From Vibrio sp. CB1-14 (GTDB lineage: Bacteria > Pseudomonadota > Gammaproteobacteria > Enterobacterales > Vibrionaceae), in contig NZ_CP115920.1 in NCBI RefSeq assembly GCF_040412085.2, positions 248,001 to 312,000 on the forward strand: a stretch of DNA of 64,000 nt, written 5' to 3'. A model generated the notes under the pieces. It had not been told where the DNA came from. It did not search any database and saw nothing but the letters and a program-made list of their open reading frames with translations. Below are positions 31,842 to 40,134 of the stretch, piece by piece (the first letter of the stretch is position 1; each line of letters begins with the position of its first letter). Made by a program: the position numbers and the translations under genes.

Positions 31842-32213
31842 ATGTCTGATATAGAAAGTGTGGTTATCCGCACAAGACGTTTGGAAAAATTGCTCAGGCA
31901 GCAATATCGAGCGGATGGTAAAGGTCTGCATCAGCTAGTGACGAGCTGTGAAGAGCGTCTGCCTCATGATGTGGTTAGTAAATTGCGTTATATCGCCACC
32001 ATTCGCAATAAAATCGTTCATGAGGACGATTTTGAATTAGACGACAAGTCTGGTTTTTTACGTGCTTGCGATGAGTGTGAACAAGAACTCACACCACGCA
32101 GTAGCCGTTTTATCTGGCGCACCGCGATGTGGCTGATGGCCTTGATTACTTTAATCGCGATGGGGTTTTATTACGTGCACTGGGAAAAAGTGCTGCACAT
32201 TCTCGCCAAATAG
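31842..32213 (+). CDS. Membrane-anchored HEPN/DUF4145-like small protein
   Basis: The 123-residue protein (start ATG 31842 after GGGAGGGA) has a helical cytosolic domain followed by one C-terminal membrane helix (~residues 92-112) and a short tail. Residues 48-62 (KLRYIATIRNKIVHE) contain RNKIVH, the RxxxxH motif of HEPN domains, embedded as in DUF4145 proteins. HEPN proteins are often RNases or RNA/nucleotide-binding modules, but DUF4145 members are not well characterised. It is a single gene followed by a bidirectional terminator. Family placement is tentative. Confidence 0.7.
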   Translation: MSDIESVVIRTRRLEKLLRQQYRADGKGLHQLVTSCEERLPHDVVSKLRYIATIRNKIVHEDDFELDDKSGFLRACDECEQELTPRSSRFIWRTAMWLMALITLIAMGFYYVHWEKVLHILAK

Positions 32214-32278
32214 TCGTGTGAGGTAGTCGATTGACGCTCAAGCGAGCGGCTAGTCTGACTATTCATCAAACAGAAACG

Positions 32279-32309
32279 AAAAAGGGACGCTGAAAGCGTC
32301 CCTTTTTTT
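32279..32309. terminator. Bidirectional terminator
   Basis: AAAGGGACGCT / AGCGTCCCTTT with T runs on both strands. It ends the HEPN-like gene on the plus strand and the 26-residue peptide gene on the minus strand. Confidence 0.85.
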
Positions 32310-32336
32310 GATCTTACGGTTTTGACTCAGTCAATA

Positions 32337-32417
32337 CTAGTAGAGTATCGGCAGTGTCATTAGCCCTACTACTACGGCTATCATCACTAGACCTTGCTTC
32401 TGAGAAGATGAAATCAT
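32337..32417 (-). CDS. 26-residue hydrophobic membrane peptide
   Basis: The ORF encodes MISSSQKQGLVMIAVVVGL followed by MTLPILY: a short polar N-terminus and one hydrophobic helix (residues ~10-25). It is supported by a near-consensus ribosome binding site (AAAGGAG, 8 bases before ATG), a sigma-70-like promoter 38-67 bp upstream (-35 TTGCCT at 32479-32484, 18-bp spacer, -10 TATTCT at 32455-32460, minus strand) and an intrinsic terminator 28 bp after the stop. It probably sits in the inner membrane as a small regulator or complex subunit. No family recognised. Confidence 0.6.
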   Translation of the reverse strand: MISSSQKQGLVMIAVVVGLMTLPILY

Positions 32418-33152
32418 AACACTGCTCCTTTCAATAATTCTGTCGTTGGAAATAAGAATAGCACTGTTTTTGGCTTTTAGGCAATAATATTCTCAAATTC
32501 TTTCTATTTTATGACCTTTTCTAACGGTAATTTGATCTTAATGCCACAAAGAAACAGTGTATTTATTTTGTGCTAATTTTGTCCGCATGACGTTTTGTGA
32601 TGTATATCCTCAATAACACGTTGTTTTAATTGAATTAAATTGTGTTTACATGTTGCTCAATAAACCAATGTATACTTTTGAGGCTTTGGTGTTCTCACTG
32701 GTCTCAGTGGTGTTTGTAGTGATGTTGGAGCCAAGGTTTTTCGCCTCAGTTATCTTGAGGGGTGAGAAATTGGTCTGGGTTTTCTTGCTCAGTGATAGAA
32801 AACCGATATTTTTGTTAGGTTATTAGAAAGTTAACGTTTCTTCGTGTTGGTTCGTTTTAGATTAATACTATTTTAAAACAGTGGCTTACTGGTCTTTTGG
32901 GAAGCGGATATGAAAGGAATATGTTGCCATGCTCCAGTAGAGCAGAAGAAATAGAAGCTCTATTGGCTAATAGTTAAGTAAACGTTTGCTTTTTAAGTTC
33001 ATGCTTTTGTCAGTAACAAGGCCTATAAAGGCGTGAAATTTGCCAATGTCAAAACGAGAATGGTTTAGTTTAAGACAAGTCCAACTTTTACCCCTTACCA
33101 CTGGACAGGATAAGTGAGCTTCATACACTGGGAGCGATAATAAGAACTGGGT
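32418..33152. other. 735-bp gap between peptide gene and yhhN
   Basis: Apart from the promoter of the 26-residue peptide gene (32455-32484) I see no firm gene. The tract is T-rich on the plus strand. A 58-codon ORF at 32650-32826 (+) codes for a hydrophobic peptide but lacks a ribosome binding site. Small hairpins occur (CACTG/CAGTG at ~32696-32709; CCTCA/TGAGG at ~32744-32760). A non-coding RNA is possible but unsupported. Confidence 0.4.
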
Positions 33153-33791
33153 ATGTGTATGTGGAGTTGGCTGGCAGTCGCGCTTTCGGGCTTGCTGTAT
33201 ATTTTTGCGGATGAAAAAGGGGACAAGGTCAGAATGGTGCTGTTCAGTTTGCTGACGCATGCACTGTTGGCCACAATGATATTGGCCACTGACCATTTGC
33301 AGTCCTATCAAATGTGGATGTTGCTTGGGCTTGGAGTGTTCGCGGTGAGCGACGCGATAGCACAGTGGCAACAGCATACTAAATTGAGCTTTGTTGGCTT
33401 TATCCTCGCTCAGCTGGTTTATAGCTGGGCGATGTGGGGAGTCGTGAACAGTCAGTTTGTGCTCTGGTTGCCTGCACTACTGCTGTGTATTGCCATAGTG
33501 ACATTTCTATTACTTTTACCGCGTTTGGACTCGTTTTTAATGCCAGTGGCATTCATGGGACTATCTTTAGTGCACTTGCTTTGTGCTGCAGGAGAGGCGT
33601 GGCTGATCGCCGGTACTTCATCATCTACCTTGGGCTTTTGCGGGGCGCTGGTATTGATGTTATCTGCACTACTTTTGGCACTCGACCAATATCACTTTCA
33701 GTCTAGGCGAGCCCGTTATGCGGTATCTGGTAGCTACTATGCAGCGCAAAGTTTGCTGGTCGCTTCTGCTTTGTCTTTCGCGGCGCAGTAA
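33153..33791 (+). CDS. YhhN/TMEM86-family membrane protein
   Basis: The 212-residue protein has about seven to eight membrane helices and the YhhN pattern of conserved acidic residues at helix starts: FADEKGDKVR (~residues 18-27), GVFAVSDAIAQW (~62-73), and LVLMLSALLLALDQYH (~166-181). Eukaryotic TMEM86 members are lysoplasmalogenases; the bacterial function is unproven. The ATG has only a weak ribosome binding site; ATG 33159 is an alternative. E. coli yhhN also lies in the yhhLMN neighbourhood of rsmD. Confidence 0.82.
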   Translation: MCMWSWLAVALSGLLYIFADEKGDKVRMVLFSLLTHALLATMILATDHLQSYQMWMLLGLGVFAVSDAIAQWQQHTKLSFVGFILAQLVYSWAMWGVVNSQFVLWLPALLLCIAIVTFLLLLPRLDSFLMPVAFMGLSLVHLLCAAGEAWLIAGTSSSTLGFCGALVLMLSALLLALDQYHFQSRRARYAVSGSYYAAQSLLVASALSFAAQ

Positions 33792-33890
33792 CCGATTATT
33801 GGTTTATGTCTGCGCCTTTGCGATAGATCATCGAGATTGGCAATAGACTGGGCTAGCATGGCGACCTGAACATTTAGTAAGGTATTCATC

Positions 33891-34130
33891 ATGACAGCAT
33901 CTGACATCCACGCTCATAAAGTTCTTAATCTGTTGCGCGAGCAGCCGATGAGCCGAACGCAACTTGAGCAAACCGTTATTGAGCAGTTTGGCGCCAATGC
34001 CACTTTTCGCACTTGCAGTCGCGATGGTTTTGACCTTGACTCTTTACTGGCTTTTTTTGTCGAAAAGCAAAAAGTGATTGAGAATGATGGACTGTGGAGC
34101 CTAAACATTGAGCGCGTCTGTTCTCACTAA
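33891..34130 (+). CDS. YecH-like metal-binding protein (DUF2492)
   Basis: The 79-residue protein matches the YecH/DUF2492 pattern: N-terminal SDIHAHKVLNLL with paired histidines (His7, His9), a central FGANATFRTCSRDGFDLDSLLAFF with Cys42, and a C-terminal Cys-His tail (ERVCSH). The histidines and cysteines would bind a metal. Residues 20-70 form a winged-helix-like pattern. Function unknown; it is a single gene between yhhN and yhgN. Confidence 0.8.
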   Translation: MTASDIHAHKVLNLLREQPMSRTQLEQTVIEQFGANATFRTCSRDGFDLDSLLAFFVEKQKVIENDGLWSLNIERVCSH

Positions 34131-34183
34131 ACGATAAATAGCCTGCTATACTCCCAGAAAATTTCGTTAGCAGGCTGTAATCC

Positions 34184-34768
34184 ATGGATATTCTTTCAGC
34201 GGCGACCATGTTATTCCTCATCATGGATCCGCTCGGCAACCTTCCCATCATACTTTCAATACTCAAACACGTCGATCCTGAGCGTCGTCGCAAGATACTG
34301 GTGCGCGAGTTGTGTTTTGCTTTGCTCATTCTGCTTCTGTTCCTTTTTGCAGGCAAAGGCATACTTAGCTTCTTACACGTTGAGCCAGAAACGCTGAGTA
34401 TTTCGGGCGGTATTATCTTATTTATCATTGCGATTAGGATGATTTTCCCACAGGCGGGCAGTGTGACGGGGTTAGCCGCAGGTGAAGAGCCATTCATTGT
34501 CCCTATGGCGATCCCTATGATTGCGGGGCTATCAGTGATTGCGTCCGTTTTGCTGCTCTCAACGCAAAATCCAGACAGTTTGGTTGAGCTGTCTGCTGCG
34601 GTGTTAATTGCTTGGGGCGCAACGTTCTTTATTTTGATGTTCTATAACTTCTTCCACAAACTGCTGGGAGAAAGGGGCTTGAAAGCGGTCGAGCGCTTGA
34701 TGGGCTTGATGCTGGTGATGATTTCCACCCAAATGTTCCTAAACGGGCTGAAAAGCTACATGGGTTAA
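34184..34768 (+). CDS. yhgN: YhgN-type MarC/NAAT family membrane protein
   Basis: The 194-residue inner-membrane protein has six predicted helices. The signature LFLIMDPLGNLPIILSIL (~residues 10-27) and the repeat-like VPMAIPMIAGLSVIASVLL (~106-124) are typical of MarC/UPF0056; YhgN is the closest E. coli relative by length (~197). Members were proposed to transport amino acids or small metabolites, but the function is not settled. A bidirectional terminator follows. Confidence 0.87.
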   Translation: MDILSAATMLFLIMDPLGNLPIILSILKHVDPERRRKILVRELCFALLILLLFLFAGKGILSFLHVEPETLSISGGIILFIIAIRMIFPQAGSVTGLAAGEEPFIVPMAIPMIAGLSVIASVLLLSTQNPDSLVELSAAVLIAWGATFFILMFYNFFHKLLGERGLKAVERLMGLMLVMISTQMFLNGLKSYMG

Positions 34769-34786
34769 TCTCGAGACATAAATAAC

Positions 34787-34816
34787 AAAAAAGAGCCGCA
34801 TTCGCGGCTCTTTTTC
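34787..34816. terminator. Bidirectional terminator between yhgN and DUF1145
   Basis: AAAAAAGAGCCGC / GCGGCTCTTTTTC with loop ATTC, in the 70-bp gap between convergent genes; T runs on both strands. Confidence 0.9.
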
Positions 34817-34838
34817 TATTACTTGTTCGAGATCGAGA

Positions 34839-35147
34839 CTACTTTTGCTCTTGGCTCTCGTCATCTTGCTCTGGCGCCGGTCCCATCATGTGCTTTTGGC
34901 GGATATCCAGCAGTGCGAAAATACCAAACGCCAGAATTGAGTATTTCTCCCAAGTGCCGAGTTTGAGTTTATCGCCGAAGGCACCAATGAAAATCGCCAT
35001 TTGAATGCCGTGCATCATAAATAGGAATGCGGTCATGATGTACAGCGCGATCGCGCCCTTACCTGGAAATGGGTGGAAGATGTTTAAGATCAACACAAAC
35101 CAAACAAATCCAAAGGCGATTTTTGCCAGCATTAATAGCGCTTTCAT
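34839..35147 (-). CDS. DUF1145 (YhhL-like) membrane protein
   Basis: The 102-residue protein has three predicted membrane helices (~residues 3-22, 30-56, 66-84), the conserved NIFHPFPG and a charged tail rich in Glu, Asp and Gln. It matches DUF1145/YhhL, which lies directly behind rsmD in E. coli too. Its ATG overlaps the rsmD stop by 1 bp (TAATG), so it depends on rsmD translation. Function unknown. Confidence 0.85.
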   Translation of the reverse strand: MKALLMLAKIAFGFVWFVLILNIFHPFPGKGAIALYIMTAFLFMMHGIQMAIFIGAFGDKLKLGTWEKYSILAFGIFALLDIRQKHMMGPAPEQDDESQEQK

Positions 35148-35746
35148 TATGATTCCCTCTCAAATAATCGGTAGCTAACCTGACCCGCTGTTTTTTCTTT
35201 TAGGAGATCCCAGTGCTCTGGGATAGCGTCAAGCTGCAGTTCTTTTTCCGTTTCAATATAGATTAACGCATTGTTAGCCAGCCAGCCATTGCTCTCTAGG
35301 CGTTCTATGACATCCGGTAGCAACCCTTTGCGAAAAGGAGGATCGATAAACACCAAATCCTGTGGTTGCCCAGCTTGAGACAAGAAACTCAGTGCATCAC
35401 CGTGATGAGCTTTGATGTTGTCTGCTTTGACCAGTGCGATATTACTGACAATTTGCTTGTAGGCTTTGTCATTAAGCTCGATCATAGTGACTTGTTCGGC
35501 TTGTCTCGACGCGGCTTCAAAACCTAGACCGCCGGAACCTGCGAACAGATCGAGCACTTTGGCGTGCGGAACATCTTGAGCTAGCCAGTTAAACACCGTC
35601 TCTTTGACGCGATCGGTGGTGGGTCTGAGTCCTTCTGCATCGTGCACAGGGAGCTTGCGACCACGCCAAAGTCCGCTGATGATGCGAACACTGCCCATCT
35701 GGCTAGATGGTTTTTGTGATGGAGTTTGCTTGCGACGTCTAACCAT
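35147..35746 (-). CDS. rsmD: 16S rRNA m2G966 methyltransferase
   Basis: RsmD methylates G966 of 16S rRNA in the 30S subunit. The ~199-residue reading from ATG 35746 (MVRRRKQTPS) equals the E. coli length (198); a TTG at 35764 would add six residues. The SAM-binding motif is LDLFAGSGGLGFEA (~residues 62-75), and the catalytic loop is VFIDPPF (DPPF, typical of amino-group methylation). It is divergent from ftsY, the standard gammaproteobacterial arrangement. Confidence 0.93.
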   Translation of the reverse strand: MVRRRKQTPSQKPSSQMGSVRIISGLWRGRKLPVHDAEGLRPTTDRVKETVFNWLAQDVPHAKVLDLFAGSGGLGFEAASRQAEQVTMIELNDKAYKQIVSNIALVKADNIKAHHGDALSFLSQAGQPQDLVFIDPPFRKGLLPDVIERLESNGWLANNALIYIETEKELQLDAIPEHWDLLKEKTAGQVSYRLFERES

Positions 35747-35949
35747 AGATTTTTTGACCGCCAATAAAGTGATACTATAACGGGCTCATTAAAGAGCTTA
35801 AATTGATAAGTGACGAAGTGTACCAATCTCTGAGAAAAGTTTTCACTGCTTTGTCACAATTATTTTTGCAGCGCCAGACGTGAAATAGACGCGTCTTGGC
35901 AACGACGAATTTAAGACATTTGAAAAGACAGTATTCAGGATAGTTTCAG

Positions 35950-37227
35950 ATGACAGAAAAGAAAAAACGCGGACTCCTCTCTTGGCTCGGTTTTGGCGAC
36001 GAAGAGCAAACTGAGCAAAAACAGCAAGACACGTCGGCACAGACCGAATCAGAGCAGCCATCAGCAGAATCAGGTGATGATCATCAGCCGCAAACTGACA
36101 AGGTTGAAGCCAGTGTTGAAGAGGCGCTAGAACCGCAAGAAGAGCAAGCAGCTCTAGATTCAGTAGACCAAGACGTGGTTGCTGAGGATGAAACTCAAGA
36201 TACTGAAAAAGCAGAAGCAGAAGCAGAAGCAGAAGTAGAAGCAGAAGCAGAAGCAGAAGTAGAAGAGCCTGTCGCTGCGCGAGTTCAAGAGCAAGAGAAG
36301 CCAACAGAAAGCTTTTTCGCGCGTCTAAAGCGCAGCTTAAGCCGCACTAAAGCTAACATCGGTGCAGGTTTCTTTGGTTTATTTAAAGGCAAAGAAATTG
36401 ACGATGAGCTGTTTGAAGAGCTTGAAGAGCAGCTCTTAATTGCTGACGTGGGCATGAACACCACGGTAAAAATTATTGATAATCTTACAGAAAAAGCGTC
36501 TCGTGCCGATTTAAAAGATGGTGAAGCGTTATACGGCCTTCTTAAAGAAGAGATGGCGGAGATCCTAGTCCAGGTTGAAAAGCCGCTGCAAGTGGATACG
36601 ACCAAAACGCCATTCGTGATCCTTATGGTGGGCGTCAATGGTGTCGGTAAAACCACCACTATCGGTAAACTGGCGAAGCAGTTTCAGGCTGAAGGCAAGA
36701 AAGTCATGCTGGCGGCGGGTGATACCTTCCGAGCGGCAGCCGTTGAGCAGCTTCAGGTATGGGGTGAACGCAACGACGTTCCTGTGATTGCTCAGCATAC
36801 GGGTGCGGATAGTGCCTCTGTTATCTACGATGCGATTGAAGCGGCGAAAGCACGCGGCGCGGACGTAGTCATCGCCGATACCGCCGGCCGTTTGCAAAAC
36901 AAAGCTAACCTTATGGAAGAGCTGCGCAAGATCGTGCGTGTGATGAAGAAGATTGATGACTCGGCGCCGCACGAGATCATGCTGACGCTGGATGCGGGCA
37001 CTGGCCAAAACGCCATTAGCCAAGCGAAGCTGTTTAGTGATGTCGCGCCGCTTACCGGTATAACGCTCACCAAACTTGATGGTACGGCAAAAGGCGGGGT
37101 GATCTTTGCCCTCGCTGACCAATTCCAGATCCCAATCCGCTATATTGGTGTGGGTGAAGGGATTGATGACTTAAGGCCATTTGAGACGCAAGATTTTATC
37201 GACGCACTGTTTAGTCGAGAAGACTAG
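35950..37227 (+). CDS. ftsY: Signal recognition particle receptor FtsY
   Basis: FtsY is the SRP receptor that delivers nascent membrane proteins to SecYEG. The 425-residue protein has an acidic, low-complexity A domain (~residues 15-115) and the conserved NG GTPase domain: GVNGVGKTTTIGKLA (~227-241), DTFRAAAVEQL, DTAGR, TKLDGTAKGG. The A domain contains EAEAEAEVEAEAEAEVE, encoded by nine hexamers GCAGAA/GTAGAA at 36211-36264. E. coli FtsY is longer (497) by its A domain. It leads ftsY-ftsE-ftsX-rpoH. Confidence 0.96.
   Translation: MTEKKKRGLLSWLGFGDEEQTEQKQQDTSAQTESEQPSAESGDDHQPQTDKVEASVEEALEPQEEQAALDSVDQDVVAEDETQDTEKAEAEAEAEVEAEAEAEVEEPVAARVQEQEKPTESFFARLKRSLSRTKANIGAGFFGLFKGKEIDDELFEELEEQLLIADVGMNTTVKIIDNLTEKASRADLKDGEALYGLLKEEMAEILVQVEKPLQVDTTKTPFVILMVGVNGVGKTTTIGKLAKQFQAEGKKVMLAAGDTFRAAAVEQLQVWGERNDVPVIAQHTGADSASVIYDAIEAAKARGADVVIADTAGRLQNKANLMEELRKIVRVMKKIDDSAPHEIMLTLDAGTGQNAISQAKLFSDVAPLTGITLTKLDGTAKGGVIFALADQFQIPIRYIGVGEGIDDLRPFETQDFIDALFSRED
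36211..36264 (+). repeat. Hexameric microsatellite in ftsY
   Basis: Nine tandem hexamers: four GCAGAA, one GTAGAA, three GCAGAA, one GTAGAA, coding for Ala/Val-Glu pairs. Gain or loss of units keeps the frame, so the A-domain length can drift without damage. Confidence 0.9.
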
Positions 37228-37242
37228 TCGATATAAATAATA

Positions 37243-37267
37243 GAAGGGGATGCATGGCATCCCTTTT
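37243..37267 (+). terminator. Weak terminator or attenuator between ftsY and ftsE
   Basis: AAGGGGATG / CATCCCTTTT with a CATGG-type loop in the 75-bp gap. The T run is short (TTTT), so it may only reduce read-through from ftsY into ftsEX. Confidence 0.5.
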
Positions 37268-37302
37268 CTGACCTAGGATGTCCAGATCAGAGGAATGATT
37301 CG

Positions 37303-37974
37303 GTGATCAAATTTGAACAAGTGAGTAAAGCCTACCGTGGGGGACGACAAGCACTGCAAAAAGTCGACTTCCACCTAAAACGCGGTGAAATGGCGTTTTT
37401 GGGCGGCCACTCGGGTGCAGGTAAGAGTACCCTATTAAAACTTATCTGCGCCATCGAGCGACCAACTGACGGTCGCATACTGTTTAACGATTATGACATT
37501 AGTCGACTGCCAGCAAAGGACATTCCTTTCTTACGTCGCAATATCGGCATCGTGTTTCAAGATCACCGATTACTGATGGATCGCACCGTGTTTGACAACG
37601 TCGCTTTGCCGATGCGCATTGAGTCTATTTCAGAAAATGAAATCAAGCGCCGAGTGTCGGCAGCATTGGATAAAACGGGTCTACTCGACAAAATGAAGTG
37701 TTTGCCAAGCCAGCTCTCTGGTGGCGAACAGCAGCGTGTCGGTATTGCTCGTGCGGTGGTCAATCGACCTACCATGCTACTTGCCGATGAGCCTACCGGT
37801 AACCTCGACCCAGAGCTGTCGAACAAGGTGTTGAAGCTGTTTGAAGAGTTCAACCGTGCCGGCGTCTCGATACTACTAGCAACTCACGACATTAATTTGG
37901 TGCGCTCGCGCCCACAGTACCGCTACCTTGAGCTGAACCAAGGCTTTTTGAGTGAGGTGAGTGATGGCGTTTAA
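37303..37974 (+). CDS. ftsE: Cell-division ATP-binding protein FtsE
   Basis: The 223-residue ABC ATPase has Walker [11 protein letters not shown] (~residues 35-44), the Q-loop [11 protein letters not shown] signature LSGGEQQR (~139-146) and Walker [13 protein letters not shown]. With FtsX it forms the membrane complex that activates murein hydrolases (through EnvC) at the septum. Start is GTG, register confirmed by E. coli FtsE (222 residues). It overlaps ftsX by 11-14 bp. Confidence 0.96.
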   Translation: MIKFEQVSKAYRGGRQALQKVDFHLKRGEMAFLGGHSGAGKSTLLKLICAIERPTDGRILFNDYDISRLPAKDIPFLRRNIGIVFQDHRLLMDRTVFDNVALPMRIESISENEIKRRVSAALDKTGLLDKMKCLPSQLSGGEQQRVGIARAVVNRPTMLLADEPTGNLDPELSNKVLKLFEEFNRAGVSILLATHDINLVRSRPQYRYLELNQGFLSEVSDGV

Positions 37975-38917
37975 GCGTAAACAAAAACAGGTGAAACACC
38001 GCCTGAAATCTGATGGCTTTTTTGCTGTGCATTGGCGCCAAGCGAAAAACTCGCTTATCGAAATGTGGCAGCGTCCGCTCGGTAATATTTTGACTCTGGC
38101 AGTGATTTCCATGGCGTTGACCATGCCGGCTTGTTTGTACTTGCTGGGTAAAAACGTCGCCGCCGTGACCTCCAATGTAGCCAATCAGTCGCAAATTACT
38201 GCGTTCATTGATGTCGGTGTCGCCGATGCCAGAGTTCTAGTACTCAAAGATGACATCGAAAGCTGGGATACGGTCAGCAAGGTGGAATACATTACGCCGC
38301 AACAAGGCTTAGCTGATTTGAGCGAGCATTCTGGCCTTGACCAGGCGTTAAGCCTACTCGATGGTTATGCCTTGCCTGGCGTACTAGTGATCATTCCTAG
38401 TGATACCAGCGTAAAGACTGACCGGGAGTTGGTCTCGAAACTGCGCACGCGAGGTGACATCACCGATGTGCGTCGCGATGAAGATTGGCTAGGCCGCTTC
38501 GATGCGATCAAGAATTTAGCCTCGACGCTGGTGGTGAGCTTGTCGGTGCTGATGTTGGTGTCGGTATTCCTGATCGTTGGCAACACGCTGCGCTTTAATG
38601 TGCTAGCCAATAAAGAGGCCATCCAGACCATGAAACTCATTGGTGCCACCGATGCCTTTATCTTAAGGCCTTATCTGTATTCAGGTATGTGGTTCGGCCT
38701 CATCGGTGCGCTTGTGGCTTGGCTACTGACTGCTTTGCTAACGGTGATCATCAACAGCACAGTGACTGAATTGGCGATGATGTATGACAGTGATTTTCGC
38801 CTGCTTGGACTTAGTTGGGATGAGACGCTGCTTATCTTGATGCTCGGCCTGTTCCTCGGTACTGGGGCGGCAAGAATTTCTGCCAAGCGTCATTTAAAAG
38901 AAATTGAACCGGTTTAG
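37961..38917 (+). CDS. ftsX: Cell-division membrane protein FtsX
   Basis: The 318-residue permease-like partner of FtsE has a basic N-terminus ([12 protein letters not shown]), four membrane helices (~residues 46-66, 193-215, 240-265, 282-303) and a periplasmic loop between the first two, the EnvC-binding part in E. coli. The start may be GTG 37961 or ATG 37964. It overlaps ftsE, so the pair is translationally coupled. The E. coli protein is longer (352) at its N-terminus. Confidence 0.95.
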   Translation: MMAFKRKQKQVKHRLKSDGFFAVHWRQAKNSLIEMWQRPLGNILTLAVISMALTMPACLYLLGKNVAAVTSNVANQSQITAFIDVGVADARVLVLKDDIESWDTVSKVEYITPQQGLADLSEHSGLDQALSLLDGYALPGVLVIIPSDTSVKTDRELVSKLRTRGDITDVRRDEDWLGRFDAIKNLASTLVVSLSVLMLVSVFLIVGNTLRFNVLANKEAIQTMKLIGATDAFILRPYLYSGMWFGLIGALVAWLLTALLTVIINSTVTELAMMYDSDFRLLGLSWDETLLILMLGLFLGTGAARISAKRHLKEIEPV

Positions 38918-39061
38918 AGAACTGCAATCCAAATAATCGGTAACAAAGCGTGATAGGGGCTAGCGTCATAATCATAACGGGATTCAACAAGATAGTGAGA
39001 TTTGTGTCTCATTAACAGGGTGTTCACCTATTAATGAGTGAAATTTAATCGGTAAATACAC

Positions 39062-39089
39062 TTGTTTAGACTCATTGATTATGCATAAT
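39062..39089 (+). promoter_or_regulatory. Candidate sigma-70 promoter of rpoH
   Basis: The -35 TTGTTT (39062-39067), 16-bp spacer and -10 CATAAT (39084-39089) lie 91 bp before the rpoH ATG, in a 263-bp gap after ftsX. The leader and early coding region of rpoH mRNA are known to form a heat-sensing structure in enterics; the same is likely here but was not folded. Confidence 0.5.
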
Positions 39090-39180
39090 TACTAACCCCT
39101 TCTTGAAACTGTCACCGATTAGGTTCAGTATTGACAGGTTAAGAAGGTGTTAACCCTACTCGAGATAGATGAGGAAGTGA

Positions 39181-40038
39181 ATGGCAAACCAAGCGTATCC
39201 AATGGCTTTAGTAACACAAGATAGCTTAGACAGCTACATCCGCTCAGTGAACAGCTACCCAATGCTGACCGCTGATGAGGAGCGTGAACTAGCAGAAAGA
39301 TTGCATTACGACGGTGAGATTGATGCGGCGAAAGGGCTCATCTTGTCACACCTTCGCTTTGTTGTTCACGTCGCTCGTGGCTATTCAGGTTACGGCCTGC
39401 CTATGGCGGATCTGGTGCAAGAGGGCAACATTGGTCTGATGAAGGCGGTAAAACGCTTTAACCCAGAAGTTGGGGTAAGACTGGTGTCGTTTGCAGTACA
39501 TTGGATCAAAGCTGAAATCCATGAGTACGTGTTGCGTAACTGGCGTATTGTTAAGATTGCGACCACAAAAGCGCAGCGCAAATTGTTCTTCAACCTACGT
39601 AAGTCCAAGAAGCGTCTTGGTTGGTTTAATAACGGTGAAGTGGAAACGGTCGCAAAAGAGCTGGGTGTAGAACCAGCTGAAGTTCGCGAGATGGAATCAC
39701 GTTTAGCCGCGCAAGACCCAGCGTTTGAAATGCCAAGCGATGACGATGAAGCGGGTACCACATATACGGCGCCCGCGCTGTACCTAGAAGACAAAAGCTC
39801 AGATCTTGCTGAAGACTACGAAGCTCAAAACTGGGAAGCGCACACTAATAACCGTCTTGGTCATGCACTGGCGACACTGGATGAGCGTAGCCAACATATC
39901 GTTCGCTCTCGTTGGTTAGATGACAACAAGTCGACGCTACAAGACTTAGCCGATAACTACGGTGTGTCTGCTGAACGTATTCGTCAGCTAGAAAAGAATG
40001 CGATGAAAAAGCTCAAAGCCGCAGTCGGTGAGTTTTAA
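39181..40038 (+). CDS. rpoH: Heat-shock sigma factor RpoH (sigma-32)
   Basis: The 285-residue sigma factor (E. coli 284) directs RNA polymerase to heat-shock promoters. Region 2 reads [25 protein letters not shown]... , the RpoH box [15 protein letters not shown] (~residues 137-151) is specific to sigma-32, and the C-terminal HTH is [27 protein letters not shown] strong GAGGAAG precedes the ATG. It closes the ftsYEX-rpoH cluster and has its own terminator. Confidence 0.97.
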   Translation: MANQAYPMALVTQDSLDSYIRSVNSYPMLTADEERELAERLHYDGEIDAAKGLILSHLRFVVHVARGYSGYGLPMADLVQEGNIGLMKAVKRFNPEVGVRLVSFAVHWIKAEIHEYVLRNWRIVKIATTKAQRKLFFNLRKSKKRLGWFNNGEVETVAKELGVEPAEVREMESRLAAQDPAFEMPSDDDEAGTTYTAPALYLEDKSSDLAEDYEAQNWEAHTNNRLGHALATLDERSQHIVRSRWLDDNKSTLQDLADNYGVSAERIRQLEKNAMKKLKAAVGEF

Positions 40039-40088
40039 TAACCGTTGAGTTCTAATCACAACGAAGCATAACGCGCAGTTCAAATTTG

Positions 40089-40121
40089 AAAGGCCGAAGT
40101 CGAAAGACTTCGGCCTTTTTG
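40089..40121 (+). terminator. Terminator after rpoH
   Basis: AAAGGCCGAAGTC / GACTTCGGCCTTT with a GAAA tetraloop-like loop and T5: a stable intrinsic terminator. Confidence 0.92.
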
Positions 40122-40134
40122 ATGGTTCGCGTTT

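Noticed and set aside
32650..32826. 58-codon hydrophobic ORF on the plus strand upstream of yhhN
   Set aside because: No ribosome binding site or convincing promoter, T-rich sequence easily gives hydrophobic codons; kept only as a note for the gap.
35843..36304. 153-codon minus-strand frame with a long poly-leucine run
   Set aside because: The Leu run is the reverse complement of the GCAGAA hexamer repeat in ftsY; it is antisense to an essential gene and has no independent support.
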